In this document: in pieces, positions 7,978 to 17,041 of the stretch
Layout: every line of letters begins with the position of its first letter
Position numbering within the stretch: the stretch's first letter is position 1
Assembly (NCBI GenBank): GCA_014763715.1
Contig: JACXUV010000014.1
Coordinates: forward strand, 1-64,000
DNA from: Rhodobacterales bacterium
GTDB taxonomy: Bacteria; Pseudomonadota; Alphaproteobacteria; Caulobacterales; Hyphomonadaceae
Length of the DNA: 64,000 nucleotides
Direction: 5' to 3'
The notes under the pieces: model-generated
Seen by the model: the letters and a program-made list of their open reading frames with translations, nothing else
Databases searched by the model: none
What the model was told of the DNA's origin: nothing
Program-made: the position numbers and the translations under genes

Positions 7978-9477
7978 ATGCCTCTCGACGACACAGCCTC
8001 CCCTCAGGACGCCATCGCGCCGCCGCACAACCTGTCGGCCGAAGCCGCTGTGCTGGGCGCGATCCTGTTCGACAACAACTCCTACCAGCGGGTCGCAGAC
8101 ATCCTGCGTTCATCGGACTTCTACGCCCCTGCCCACCAGGAATTGTACGAAGTCGCCTCCGTGATGATCCAGCAGGGCCGCATCGCTGACGGTGTGACCC
8201 TGCGCGAGCATTTCGAGAAGGCCGAGAAGCTGACCGAGATCGGCGGGGCGCGTTATCTGGAGCAATTGCTCGATTCGGCTGCCTTCGGCGCCGAGGTCAG
8301 CGATTACGCCCACATGATCCGGGATCTGGCGATGCGCCGCTCCCTGGTTGGTATCGGCAGCGACCTGCAGGGACGCGCCCTCCACCCTTCCCCGGATGAG
8401 AGCGGCGAACGCCAGATCGAGCTGGCCGAACGCCAGCTGTTCGACCTTGCCGAACGCGGCGCCTCAGGCCGCGGCTTCACCAGCTTTGCAGAAGCGCTGA
8501 CGGAATCGCTCAAGACCGCCGAAGCGGCCTACAAGCGTGAAGGCAAGATCGCCGGTATTCCCACGGGCCTGCGTGACCTCGACGAGAAACTCGGCGGCTT
8601 GCACCGGTCCGACCTCATCATCCTCGCGGGACGTCCCTCCATGGGGAAAACCTCGCTTGCGACCAACATCGCCTACAATGCGGCCTCGGCCTATCGTGCC
8701 GAGATGCAGGAAGACGGATCCAAGAAGACCGTGGACGGAGCGATTGTCGGCTTCTTCTCCCTGGAGATGTCGAACGAACAGCTAGCCACGCGTATCATCG
8801 CGGAACGCACCGGCATCACGACCCACCGCATCCGTCAGGGCGATCTGGACAAGGGCGACTTTGAACGCCTGCGGGAAGCCACCGAAGAGCTGCAGAACCT
8901 GCCGCTCTACATTGACGACACCGGCGGCATCTCGATCAGCCAGTTGGCCGCGCGGGCCCGCCGCCTGCAGCGCTCAGTCGGCCTCGACATGATCGTGATC
9001 GACTACCTGCAGCTGATCACCGTCAGCACGTCCGGCGCCAACTCCAGCCGGGTGCAGGAGATCACCCAGATCACGACCTCATTGAAGGCGCTGGCCAAGG
9101 ACCTCAACGTCCCGATCATTGCCCTCTCCCAGCTCTCCCGTGCGGTGGAGCAGCGTGACGACAAGCGCCCGCAGCTGTCTGACCTTCGTGAATCCGGCTC
9201 CATCGAGCAGGACGCCGACGTCGTCATGTTCGTGTACCGGGAGGAATACTACCTCGCCCGGACCGAGCCCGGCGCGGACCCGAGCGACCCTGCCTCCAAT
9301 GAGAAATGGGCCAAGTGGCGCCAGCGCATGGATGAAGTCTACGGCAAGGCCGAATGTATCATCGGCAAGCAGCGTCACGGTCCCATCGGGCGCGTGGAAC
9401 TCGCCTTCGACTCCAACGTCACCCGCTTCGGCGATCTCAGCAAGGAACAGCAAGGCTACAGCGGCGAGCTGGAATAA
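7978..9477 (+). CDS. dnaB: Replicative DNA helicase DnaB
   Basis: A 499-aa ring helicase that unwinds DNA at the replication fork. The N-terminal DnaB domain (EAAVLGAILFDN) covers about residues 18-120. The RecA-like domain has the Walker A sequence GRPSMGKTS with Lys224, Walker B around MIVIDYLQLI, and a C-terminal HGPIGRVELAFDSNVTRF. A short insert after the Walker A helix (about residues 238-250, EMQEDGSKKTVDG) is an alphaproteobacterial feature. No intein or truncation is seen. The 90-bp spacer after the rplI terminator shows no obvious operator. Confidence 0.96.
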   Translation: MPLDDTASPQDAIAPPHNLSAEAAVLGAILFDNNSYQRVADILRSSDFYAPAHQELYEVASVMIQQGRIADGVTLREHFEKAEKLTEIGGARYLEQLLDSAAFGAEVSDYAHMIRDLAMRRSLVGIGSDLQGRALHPSPDESGERQIELAERQLFDLAERGASGRGFTSFAEALTESLKTAEAAYKREGKIAGIPTGLRDLDEKLGGLHRSDLIILAGRPSMGKTSLATNIAYNAASAYRAEMQEDGSKKTVDGAIVGFFSLEMSNEQLATRIIAERTGITTHRIRQGDLDKGDFERLREATEELQNLPLYIDDTGGISISQLAARARRLQRSVGLDMIVIDYLQLITVSTSGANSSRVQEITQITTSLKALAKDLNVPIIALSQLSRAVEQRDDKRPQLSDLRESGSIEQDADVVMFVYREEYYLARTEPGADPSDPASNEKWAKWRQRMDEVYGKAECIIGKQRHGPIGRVELAFDSNVTRFGDLSKEQQGYSGELE

Positions 9478-9480
9478 GGC

Positions 9481-9966
9481 TCAGGCCAGCGCGGCGTGCA
9501 GCAGGTCCAGCGCGTCAAGGGCAAAGCGGCGCATATTGTCTTCGCGGTCGTCCAGCCCGGTCTCCAGCGTGCGTGAGAATTCCAGGCCGCCCGGCCCTAC
9601 AACCGCCACGCAGGTGTGGCCGGCCGCATCGCCATACATGTTCCCGCCGGGGCCGGAGGCGCCCGTCTCGCACAGCCCCCAATCAGCACGGAGCTTGCCG
9701 CGTATCGTCCGCGCCAGCAGGCGGGCATAAGGCTCCGTAGAGGAGCGCAGGTCGCCAAGATCGTCCCGGGTCAGCCCCAGCAGGCCGCGGAACGCCTGAG
9801 GCGTGTAGATCACCCCGCCCCCGCGATAGAAGGCAGATGCCCCCGGCACAGCCAGAAGCGCGGCAGAGATCAGGCCGCCTGCGGAGGATTCCGAAATTGC
9901 GACCGTCTCGCCGCGCTCTTTCAACAGCGCACCGATGTCGGCCGCCAGGGGAATAAGTGTCTGCAT
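9481..9966 (-). CDS. pncC: CinA C-terminal domain family, nicotinamide-nucleotide amidohydrolase
   Basis: A 161-aa stand-alone CinA C-terminal domain. It has the family signatures AISESSAGGLISAALL, a strand-loop YRGGGVIYTPQAF, and the glycine-rich ETGASGPGGNMYG. Well-studied members deamidate nicotinamide mononucleotide in pyridine nucleotide salvage. The motif CTGGL seen in E. coli PncC is SAGGL here, so activity should not be assumed. The stop lies 3 bases from that of convergent dnaB. The ATG at 9966 is preferred; the open frame continues far upstream over the divergent SDR gene and is not real there. Confidence 0.8.
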   Translation of the reverse strand: MQTLIPLAADIGALLKERGETVAISESSAGGLISAALLAVPGASAFYRGGGVIYTPQAFRGLLGLTRDDLGDLRSSTEPYARLLARTIRGKLRADWGLCETGASGPGGNMYGDAAGHTCVAVVGPGGLEFSRTLETGLDDREDNMRRFALDALDLLHAALA

Positions 9967-10080
9967 CCCTCTCATGAACCAACACAAGGGCACGCTGGCA
10001 AGCCGCGACGCGACGATAAGTGTTGGTTTGTCCGCGCTTTCCCTCCACACTGGCGCGAAACAGACAAGGAGGAAACCGGA

Positions 10081-10851
10081 ATGGACCTGAACCTGAAAGG
10101 CAAGAATGCCGTCATTCTCGGCGGCACGCGCGGTATCGGCCGGGCCATTGCGGACACGCTGGCCGGAGAAGGCGTCAATGTCGCCGTCTGCGCCCGGAAT
10201 GCCGGTCAGGTCGCCGAAACGGTCGACGCCCTGAAGGCCAAAGGCGTCAATGCCACTGGCGCTTCGGTCGACATCACCGATGAACAGGCGCTTAAATCCT
10301 GGATACAGCAGGCTGGTGAAGAACTGGGCGGCATCGACATGCTCGTCTCGAATGCAGGCGCCATGGCACAGGGCAACACGCCGGAAGCCTGGACACAGAA
10401 CTTCCAGCTGGACGTGCTGGGCGCCGTCAACGCCTTCGACGCGGCAGAGCCCTTTCTCGCTAAGGCCGCCTCCACCCATGGGGACGCAGCCTTCGTGATC
10501 ATCGCTTCTGTCTCGGCCGCTCAGGCTGATCGCGCTGACTCCTACGGGCCGATCAAGGCCTCCCTCATCCACATGGCCAAGGGCCTCGCCCGCGAGAACG
10601 CGAAGCGCGGCCTCCGCGTCAACGTCGTCTCGCCCGGCATGGTCTTCTTCGAAGGCGGCGTCTGGGACATGGTGAAAAAGAACGCGCCGGACTTCTTCGA
10701 ACAGGCCAACTCCCGCAACCCGACCGGACGCTGCGCAACCCCGCAGGAGATTGCCAACGCCGCAGTCTTCCTCGCGAGCCCGGCGTCTTCTTACACGACC
10801 GGCGTGAACCTCATCGTGGATGGCGCCCTGTCCAGCCGCGTGAACTTCTGA
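10081..10851 (+). CDS. SDR family oxidoreductase
   Basis: A 256-aa classical short-chain dehydrogenase/reductase. The NAD(P)-binding GGTRGIGRAIAD lies at residues 14-25, NAGA at about 97-100, and the catalytic Ser plus YxxxK appear in IASVSAAQ and YGPIKAS. The C-terminus TTGVNLIVDGALSSRVNF is complete. The substrate cannot be deduced. The ATG at 10081 follows an AAGGAGG-like Shine-Dalgarno sequence. It is divergent from the CinA-C gene and convergent with the epoxide-hydrolase-like gene. Confidence 0.88.
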   Translation: MDLNLKGKNAVILGGTRGIGRAIADTLAGEGVNVAVCARNAGQVAETVDALKAKGVNATGASVDITDEQALKSWIQQAGEELGGIDMLVSNAGAMAQGNTPEAWTQNFQLDVLGAVNAFDAAEPFLAKAASTHGDAAFVIIASVSAAQADRADSYGPIKASLIHMAKGLARENAKRGLRVNVVSPGMVFFEGGVWDMVKKNAPDFFEQANSRNPTGRCATPQEIANAAVFLASPASSYTTGVNLIVDGALSSRVNF

Positions 10852-10873
10852 AGACCAGACAGCCGGGCGGGCT

Positions 10874-11845
10874 TTACAGTTCGCCCAGCCACTCGATCAG
10901 ATAGCGGTTCACCTCTTCCGGCCGCTCCTGCTGGGTCCAGTGGCCACAGCCTTCCAGCAGGTGACACCCGCGCAGGTCTGCCAGGTTCGGCTTCATCGCC
11001 GCGACGATGTCCCCCTGGAACATCTTCAGCACAAGGTCTTTCGTGCCGCCAATGAACAGGGATGGCTGCTGGATCACCGGATTGGCGGGATGGCCTTTCA
11101 GGAAGGCATGATCGCGCCGGTGGTTCCGGTAGCGGTTCAGCGGCCCGCGGAAGCCGGACTTGCGGAACTGGCTGTCATAATAGGCAACATCTTCCTCGTT
11201 CAGCCAAGGCAACGGCATGGGCGGTTCCGGCAGGCGATGCAGCAGCGTGTCGCCATGCTTCTTGTCCGTGGGCCAGGTGCCTTCCGGCGCATCGCCCGAG
11301 ACAGCATAATAGAACCTGCGGATCGTCGCCGCCGGGTCGGCCTCAAGCTCCGCCTCGGGCGGGCCGACATCCTGGAAATAGACCTGGTAGAAGAACAGGC
11401 CGCGTTCGGTGAACACCTTGTGGACCATGTCGATGAACACGACATCACCCATCGGCAGGTAAGGCACGGAGAGGCCAGCCACGGCCCGGAACTTGTCTGC
11501 ATGCAGACGGGCGGTGTTCCAGGCAATCGGCGCACCCCAGTCATGCCCCACAACCACGGCCTTCTCGCCGGGTGACAGGGCTTCGGCAACACCCGCAATA
11601 TCGCCTGTCAGGCTTTCGAGATCATAGGCCTCGATCGCCTCCGGCCGGTCGGACTCGCCATAGCCGCGGACATCCGGCGCCGCCACACGATAGCCAGCCT
11701 CGCTGAGCGCCTTGATCTGGTGACGCCAGGAATACCAGCTTTCGGGGAAACCGTGGACGAGCACGACCAGCGGCCCGTCCCCGGCAGTCGCCACGCGCAG
11801 CGTGACGCCGTTTGTCTTTACGAACTCGAAGTGTTGTTCGCTCAC
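10874..11845 (-). CDS. Alpha/beta hydrolase, epoxide hydrolase-like
   Basis: A 323-aa alpha/beta-hydrolase. The oxyanion motif HGFPESW and the nucleophile elbow VVGHDWGAPIAW carry an aspartate nucleophile, as in soluble epoxide hydrolases and haloalkane dehalogenases; the histidine is in CGHWTQQERP. Epoxide hydrolase is the better guess given the HGFP and cap-domain pattern. The GTG at 11845 overlaps the stop of the upstream crotonase gene by 4 bases (GTGA), implying coupling; a 7-residue longer start at 11866 is also possible. Xenobiotic or fatty-epoxide hydrolysis next to acyl-CoA enzymes is inference. Confidence 0.82.
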   Translation of the reverse strand: MSEQHFEFVKTNGVTLRVATAGDGPLVVLVHGFPESWYSWRHQIKALSEAGYRVAAPDVRGYGESDRPEAIEAYDLESLTGDIAGVAEALSPGEKAVVVGHDWGAPIAWNTARLHADKFRAVAGLSVPYLPMGDVVFIDMVHKVFTERGLFFYQVYFQDVGPPEAELEADPAATIRRFYYAVSGDAPEGTWPTDKKHGDTLLHRLPEPPMPLPWLNEEDVAYYDSQFRKSGFRGPLNRYRNHRRDHAFLKGHPANPVIQQPSLFIGGTKDLVLKMFQGDIVAAMKPNLADLRGCHLLEGCGHWTQQERPEEVNRYLIEWLGEL

Positions 11846-12762
11846 GTACCGTCCCCGCCGATCCATTTGAATTCCGGCTCATCCCACCACGGGAAGAATT
11901 GCGGCATGCCATCAGACACTTTCACCGGATAGGTCGGCTTGCGCTTCTCAAGGAAGCTCATCACGCCTTCACGGGCGTCTTCGGTCTTGCCGCGCGAATA
12001 GATCGCCGCGCTGTCGACGATGTGCGCTTCCATCGGGTGGCTGGCGCCCAGCATGCGCCACATCATGTGACGGGTCAGCGTGGTGGAAACAGCCGCCGTG
12101 TTGTCAGCAATCTCACGAGCCAGCTTCTTCGCTTCGTCCAGCAGTTCCGCCTGCGGATAAACGGCTTTCACGAAGCCGGCTTCCAGCGCTTCCTGTGCCG
12201 GGAAGATGCGGCCGGTGTAGCACCATTCCAGCGCCTGCTGGATACCGACGAGGCGCGGCAGGAACCAGGACGAGGCTGCTTCCGGGTTGATGCCCCGGCG
12301 GTTGAACACGAAGCCAAATCGTGCCGTGTCAGCGGCAAGGCGAATGTCCATCGGCAGCTGCATCGTCACACCGATGCCGACAGCCGCGCCGTTGATGGCA
12401 CCGATCACGGGCTTCAGGCTCTGGAAGATGCGCAGCGTCACGCGGCCGCCACCGTCGCGGCGGATGTCCTCTTCCTCGGTGCGTCCGGCTTCGCCATCGC
12501 CTGCGCGCTTGTCATAGTCGAAGGTCTTCGCCCCGGCCGACAGGTCTGCCCCGGCACAGAACGCGCGGTCGCCATGGCCCGTCACGATCACGACGCGCAC
12601 ATCGTCGTCTGCATCGGTGATGTCGAAGGCCTCGATCAGTTCCTGCATCATCTTGCCGGTGAAGGCGTTCATCTTGTCCGGCCGGTGAAGGGTGAGGATG
12701 GCGATGCCATCTTCCTTTTCCAGCTTGATTTCATCGAATGTCTTGAGCGCCGTAGCCGCCAT
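11842..12762 (-). CDS. Enoyl-CoA hydratase/isomerase family protein
   Basis: A 306-aa crotonase-fold protein. The oxyanion-hole segments GDRAFCAGADL (about residues 65-76) and NGAAVGIGVTM are present, and a glutamate lies in the RRGINPEAASSWFLP segment at the catalytic position. Hydration or isomerisation of an acyl-CoA thioester is expected; the exact substrate is unknown. A glycine/acidic insert (DGEAGRTEEEDIRRDGGG) between the two motifs is longer than in E. coli FadB-type enzymes. It forms a two-gene unit with the downstream hydrolase. Confidence 0.87.
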   Translation of the reverse strand: MAATALKTFDEIKLEKEDGIAILTLHRPDKMNAFTGKMMQELIEAFDITDADDDVRVVIVTGHGDRAFCAGADLSAGAKTFDYDKRAGDGEAGRTEEEDIRRDGGGRVTLRIFQSLKPVIGAINGAAVGIGVTMQLPMDIRLAADTARFGFVFNRRGINPEAASSWFLPRLVGIQQALEWCYTGRIFPAQEALEAGFVKAVYPQAELLDEAKKLAREIADNTAAVSTTLTRHMMWRMLGASHPMEAHIVDSAAIYSRGKTEDAREGVMSFLEKRKPTYPVKVSDGMPQFFPWWDEPEFKWIGGDGT

Positions 12763-12885
12763 GGCAGATCTCCCTTTTGTTTCGCGAACCAGTGAGGCGG
12801 GGTTCCGCAGCGTTCGTCAAGTCACTCCCGTTCGGTGTAGTAACCAACAAAGCCATGGCTTCCCGGCCCCTTCGGCAGGGCTTAA

Positions 12886-13620
12886 ATGCTCAGGCAAATG
12901 ATCTGGCGCATCCTTGTACTCACGACACTTCTGGCGGTCCTGTTCCCGCCTGCCGAGGGGCAGACCCTGGGTGGCGTGTTCGGCCCTGCCGTCAAGGAAG
13001 GCACTCAGGAAACACAATACCGTTTTGCCTGGGTTCCCGGTGAAAATGGCGGGTCTGACCGGTTCGGCCATCGCCTCCACTGGCAGCGCGCCCTCGACAG
13101 CCGGCGCATGGTCCGCTTGATCGCAACCGCGGACGGAACGGCTGGCAATGTGGAGCCAGCCAATCTGAGCGTTCAGCTTCTGCAGGAGCTGACGCCCGAA
13201 GGCCCACGCGCATGGCGGTCTGCCGTGCGGGTAGAGCTGGGTGCCGGGCTGAACGGCCGCGCCAGTTACGCAGGCCTCCACTGGAGCAACGAGGTGCAGC
13301 TGGAACAAGGCTGGAGTGCCCGCGCGGTTGCATTGTCGTCCGTTCAATTCGGCGAAAACGCCCGCGACGGGGTGTTCCTCCAGTCCCGCTTCCGGCTGAA
13401 CCGCAAGTTTTCCGGCGGCACGAATGCAGGCATCGAAATGTTCAACACCTATGGTTCGACAGAGGCCTTCGGACGGTTCGACGAACAGAATCACCGGGCC
13501 GGGCCTTATGTCACCCTGCCGCTGGCTGATGGCTGGACCTTTTACACCGGCGCACTTCTCGGCCTTTCAGACCGTGCTGCAGACACGGAAGCCCGGTTCT
13601 GGATCGGCCGGGCATTCTGA
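12886..13620 (+). CDS. Secreted, possibly outer-membrane beta-barrel protein of unknown function
   Basis: A 244-aa protein with an N-terminal signal peptide (hydrophobic ILVLTTLLAVLF, cleavage probably after PAEG or nearby). The rest is rich in alternating polar/aromatic strands (YRFAWVPGE, RASYAGLHWSNEVQ, GPYVTLPLADGWTFYTG) and ends in phenylalanine (IGRAF), as many outer-membrane barrels do. Barrel topology is an inference from this pattern. No family recognised. It stands alone between a divergent crotonase gene and the amidohydrolase gene. Confidence 0.65.
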   Translation: MLRQMIWRILVLTTLLAVLFPPAEGQTLGGVFGPAVKEGTQETQYRFAWVPGENGGSDRFGHRLHWQRALDSRRMVRLIATADGTAGNVEPANLSVQLLQELTPEGPRAWRSAVRVELGAGLNGRASYAGLHWSNEVQLEQGWSARAVALSSVQFGENARDGVFLQSRFRLNRKFSGGTNAGIEMFNTYGSTEAFGRFDEQNHRAGPYVTLPLADGWTFYTGALLGLSDRAADTEARFWIGRAF

Positions 13621-13704
13621 CGCCGCTTCCCGCGCTTGACGCACAGGTGGAACGGGCAAGATAGTCGGCCCTGATCGTTCTCTGCAATTTCCGGAGCTGA
13701 CTGC

Positions 13705-15012
13705 ATGACCATCCGTCCCATCCTGTCCGCCCTTGCGGTTTCCGCGGCCCTGACAGGACCTGCCCTCGCCGACACGGTTTATCTGACCGCAAGCAGCTTC
13801 GTAGACCCGGCAGCAGGCGAGACGCTGAAGGATCAGGCCTTCGTCATCACTGACGGCAAGATCACCGCACGCGGCCCGAAATCGCGTCTCAAGGCCCCGA
13901 AGGGCGCCGATGTCATCGAATTCGGTGGCGCCTCCACGCTCCTGCCGGGCTTCATCGACATGCACGTCCACCTGACGGGCGATGCGGAAGACCCGCCCTA
14001 CGAGTCGCTCTCCTTCTCGGACGAGCGCATGGCGATCACCGGCGTGAAGAATGCCAAGCTGACCCTGCTGGCCGGTTTCACCACGGTGCGCAATGTCGGC
14101 GCCGAATCCTATGGCGACGTTGCCCTGCGCGATGCCATCAATGAAGGCGATGTGCCCGGCCCGCGCATGTACGTCTCCGGCCCGCCGGTCGGCATCGTCG
14201 GCGGCCACTGTTCGGACATCAACCTGCTGCCGTCGGAATACAAGCTCAAGGGCGAGGGCGTTGCTACCGGCCCGTGGGAATTCCGGGAAAAGGTGCGCGA
14301 GAACATCAAGTACGGCGTCGACCTGATCAAGACCTGCTCCACTGGCGGGGTCTTCTCCAAGGGCACGGCGCTCGGCGCAGCCCAGGGCACGCTGGAAGAG
14401 CTGACCGCGGCGGCGGAAGAGGCCCACGCCCGCGGCCTCAAGATCGCAAGCCATGCCCACGGCACGATCGGCATCCGCAATGCCATCCTCGCCGGAATCG
14501 ACACGATCGAGCATGCCTCGATCCTCGATGATGAAACGATCCAGCTGGCCAAGGATCGCGGTGTCTGGCTGTCCATGGACATCTACAACACCGAATACAC
14601 GCTCTCAGAGGGCGAGAAGAACGGCGTGCTTCAGGAGTCGCTCGACAAGGAGCGCTCGATCTCGAAGATCCAGCGCGACAGCTTCACCCGCGCCCTGAAC
14701 GCTGGCGTGAAGATGGTGTTCGGATCGGACGCCGGCGTCTATCCGCATGGGCGGAACGGCCAGCAATTCTCCCGCATGGTCACCTTTGGCATGACGCCGA
14801 TGCAGGCAATCCAGGCTGCGACCGTCAACGCCGCCGAAGCGCTCGGCAAGGAAGGCCTGGTCGGCTGCGTCGAAGTTGGCTGTTCAGCGGATTTCGTCGC
14901 AGTGAAGGGCGATCCCCTGAAGGACATGACCCTGCTCGCCAATGTCGACTTCGTCATGAAGGAAGGCACCGTCTACAAGAACAACGGCGAGCCGCAGGCA
15001 AGCGCGTTCTAG
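13705..15012 (+). CDS. Exported metal-dependent amidohydrolase
   Basis: A 435-aa amidohydrolase-superfamily enzyme with a signal peptide (residues 1-22, ending PALA). The metal ligands His87 and His89 lie in DMHVHLTG. A probable carboxylated lysine is in DLIKTCSTGG, with further ligands in SHAHGTIG, IEHASILDD and the aspartate of FGSDAGVYPHG. The pattern matches the imidazolonepropionase-like / Xaa-Pro dipeptidase (organophosphate-degrading) subgroup often found exported in marine alphaproteobacteria. Periplasmic peptide or lactone hydrolysis is the likely role; the substrate is not deducible. Confidence 0.85.
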   Translation: MTIRPILSALAVSAALTGPALADTVYLTASSFVDPAAGETLKDQAFVITDGKITARGPKSRLKAPKGADVIEFGGASTLLPGFIDMHVHLTGDAEDPPYESLSFSDERMAITGVKNAKLTLLAGFTTVRNVGAESYGDVALRDAINEGDVPGPRMYVSGPPVGIVGGHCSDINLLPSEYKLKGEGVATGPWEFREKVRENIKYGVDLIKTCSTGGVFSKGTALGAAQGTLEELTAAAEEAHARGLKIASHAHGTIGIRNAILAGIDTIEHASILDDETIQLAKDRGVWLSMDIYNTEYTLSEGEKNGVLQESLDKERSISKIQRDSFTRALNAGVKMVFGSDAGVYPHGRNGQQFSRMVTFGMTPMQAIQAATVNAAEALGKEGLVGCVEVGCSADFVAVKGDPLKDMTLLANVDFVMKEGTVYKNNGEPQASAF

Positions 15013-15019
15013 GCCCGGC

Positions 15020-15949
15020 ATGGACTTTCACGACTTCCCCCCCGTCACGACCTATGCGGCGCCGTTCTTCGTGCTGTCGGTTGCCTTGGAATGGTGGGGG
15101 GTAAAGACCGGGCGCTTCCATGGCCGCTATGAAACGAAGGACGCCTTCACCTCCCTCGCCATGGGCATCGGCAATGTCGTCGTGAACACGCTGACGGCGA
15201 CGCTGTTCTTCTGGCTGCTGATGATTGCCTGGCCCTACCGGGTGTTTACCCTGCCCTATACCTGGTGGAGCTTTATCGCTTGCTTCGTACTTTATGATTT
15301 CATCTATTACTGGAAGCACCGCTTCGCTCACCGGGCGCGCTGGTGGTGGATGGAACATGTCACGCACCATTCCTCGGAGCACTACAATCTGACCACCGCG
15401 CTGCGCCAGCCATGGTTCGGGCCGTTTACCGGGCTCTACATCCTTGGCCTGCCAATGGTGATCCTCGGCTTCCACCCCTACCTGATCGGCTTCGTGGCGG
15501 GCTGGAACCTGCTCTACCAGTTCTGGATCCATACCGAGGCCATCGACAAGATGCCGAAATGGTTCGAAGCGGTGATGAACACGCCGTCTCACCACCGCGC
15601 CCATCACGCCACAAACCCGCGCTATCTCGACACCAATTATGCCGGTGTCTTCATCATCTGGGACAAGATGTTCGGCACCTTCGTCGAAGAGCGGAAGGAC
15701 GATCCGCCCGTCTATGGCATCGTCAAGCCAATCGGCTCCTACAATCCGCTCGTGGTTGCCTTTCACGAATTCCTTGGCCTGCTGCGCGATTGCGCCAGCG
15801 ACGGCCTTCGCCCGGACAAATGGTTCGGCCGCTGCGTCAACGCGCCCGGCTGGAGCCCTGACGGCGACCATAACCGCTCCATCGAACTCAAGCGCGCCTG
15901 GGTCGATGCCCATCCCGACCAGGCCGGACAACCGGGACTGCCCAAATGA
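15020..15949 (+). CDS. Sterol desaturase / fatty acid hydroxylase family membrane protein
   Basis: A 309-aa integral membrane di-iron oxygenase. Three histidine boxes are visible: WKHRFAHRAR (HxxxH), HVTHHSSEHYN (HxxHH) and HHRAHHATNP (HxxHH), with four or more hydrophobic segments between residues 10 and 175. Family members hydroxylate or desaturate lipids. It starts 7 bases after the amidohydrolase and overlaps the next gene by 4 bases, so 15020-16928 is a compact lipid-related operon of uncertain substrate. Confidence 0.88.
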   Translation: MDFHDFPPVTTYAAPFFVLSVALEWWGVKTGRFHGRYETKDAFTSLAMGIGNVVVNTLTATLFFWLLMIAWPYRVFTLPYTWWSFIACFVLYDFIYYWKHRFAHRARWWWMEHVTHHSSEHYNLTTALRQPWFGPFTGLYILGLPMVILGFHPYLIGFVAGWNLLYQFWIHTEAIDKMPKWFEAVMNTPSHHRAHHATNPRYLDTNYAGVFIIWDKMFGTFVEERKDDPPVYGIVKPIGSYNPLVVAFHEFLGLLRDCASDGLRPDKWFGRCVNAPGWSPDGDHNRSIELKRAWVDAHPDQAGQPGLPK

Positions 15950-16347
15950 ACGATACCGAAGCCCTCATTCACCGCTATTACGAAGCCTTCAATGCACAGG
16001 ACTGGGAAGGCATGCTGGCCTGCCTGGCCGATGACGTCCGCCACGATGTGAACGAGGGCAACGCCCGCGGCGGCAAGGACAAGTTCCGCGCCTTCCTCGC
16101 CCATATGGACACCTGTTACAGCGAGCAGCTGACCGACATGGCGATTATGGTCTCCCGGAACGATAGACGGGCTGCGGCCGAGTTCATCGTCAACGGCATC
16201 TACAAGACGACCGACGGCGACCTGCCCCCCGCCCACGGCCAGACCTACCGCCTGCCGGCCGGGGCCTTCTTCGAAGTGGAGGATGGCTTCATCCGCCGCG
16301 TCACGACCTATTACAATCTGAACGAGTGGATCCGTCAGGTCTCGTGA
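15946..16347 (+). CDS. NTF2-like / SnoaL-like protein (ketosteroid-isomerase fold)
   Basis: A 133-aa single-domain NTF2-like protein. It begins with the usual IHRYYEAFNAQDWEGMLACLADDVRHDVNEG pattern (helices then the first sheet strand) and ends with a Tyr-rich strand TTYYNLNEWIRQ. Its ATG overlaps the sterol-desaturase stop by 4 bases and its own stop overlaps the next gene. Members are isomerases, cyclases or binding proteins; the catalytic role here is not deducible. Confidence 0.82.
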   Translation: MNDTEALIHRYYEAFNAQDWEGMLACLADDVRHDVNEGNARGGKDKFRAFLAHMDTCYSEQLTDMAIMVSRNDRRAAAEFIVNGIYKTTDGDLPPAHGQTYRLPAGAFFEVEDGFIRRVTTYYNLNEWIRQVS

Positions 16348-16928
16348 ACATCCGTCCGCTCTCCGGCGCTGACCTCGCTGCTGCACTGCCGGCGCTCGCG
16401 CGTCTGCGGATCGAGGTCTTCCGCGCCTTTCCCTATCTCTACGAAGGCTCCCCCGCCTATGAGGAGACCTACCTGCGCAAGCTGGCCCAGGCGAAGGATG
16501 CCTTCATTGTGGCGGCGGAAACGGAAGATGGCGAAATCGTCGGCTGCGCCACCGGCTCCGGCATGGACGACCAGCACGCCGAATTTGCCCTGCCCCTTCA
16601 GACGGCAGGCTATGACCTGGCCACAACCTTCTATTTCGGGGAATCCGTCCTGCTGGCCGCCTGGCGCGGACACGGTATCGGGCACGCCTTCTTTGACGCC
16701 CGGGAGGCCCACGCCATCGCGCATGGCTACAAGCGCGCCTGCTTCTGCGCCGTCGAGCGCCCCGTGGACCACCCGAAACGGCCACCGGATTACTCCCCGC
16801 TCGACACATTCTGGCAGGCGCGGGGCTACCGCAAACTGCCCGGCGTGATGGCGCATTTCACCTGGCCGGAACAGGCCGGCGGGCCGGAGCTGGCCCATCC
16901 GATGGCCTATTGGATGCGGGAGTTCTGA
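16344..16928 (+). CDS. GNAT family N-acetyltransferase
   Basis: A 194-aa acetyltransferase-fold protein. The GTG at 16344 overlaps the previous stop (GTGA), giving VNIRPLSGADLAAALPALAR as N-terminus. The acetyl-CoA binding segment is ESVLLAAWRGHGIGHAFFDARE, close to the R/Q-x-x-G-x-G/A loop, and a C-terminal GYRKLPG follows. It is last in the translationally coupled trio with the desaturase-like and NTF2-like genes. Substrate unknown. Confidence 0.8.
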   Translation: MNIRPLSGADLAAALPALARLRIEVFRAFPYLYEGSPAYEETYLRKLAQAKDAFIVAAETEDGEIVGCATGSGMDDQHAEFALPLQTAGYDLATTFYFGESVLLAAWRGHGIGHAFFDAREAHAIAHGYKRACFCAVERPVDHPKRPPDYSPLDTFWQARGYRKLPGVMAHFTWPEQAGGPELAHPMAYWMREF

Positions 16929-17041
16929 CGCTTTCCGCGACGTATCCTGTGGACGCGTCCGCCAGCCTGAGTATGGTCATGCCTGACTATTTCGCAGGGG
17001 CCCGGCAGTGGCACCACCGGAATTCGTGAGGAGACCCAGGA

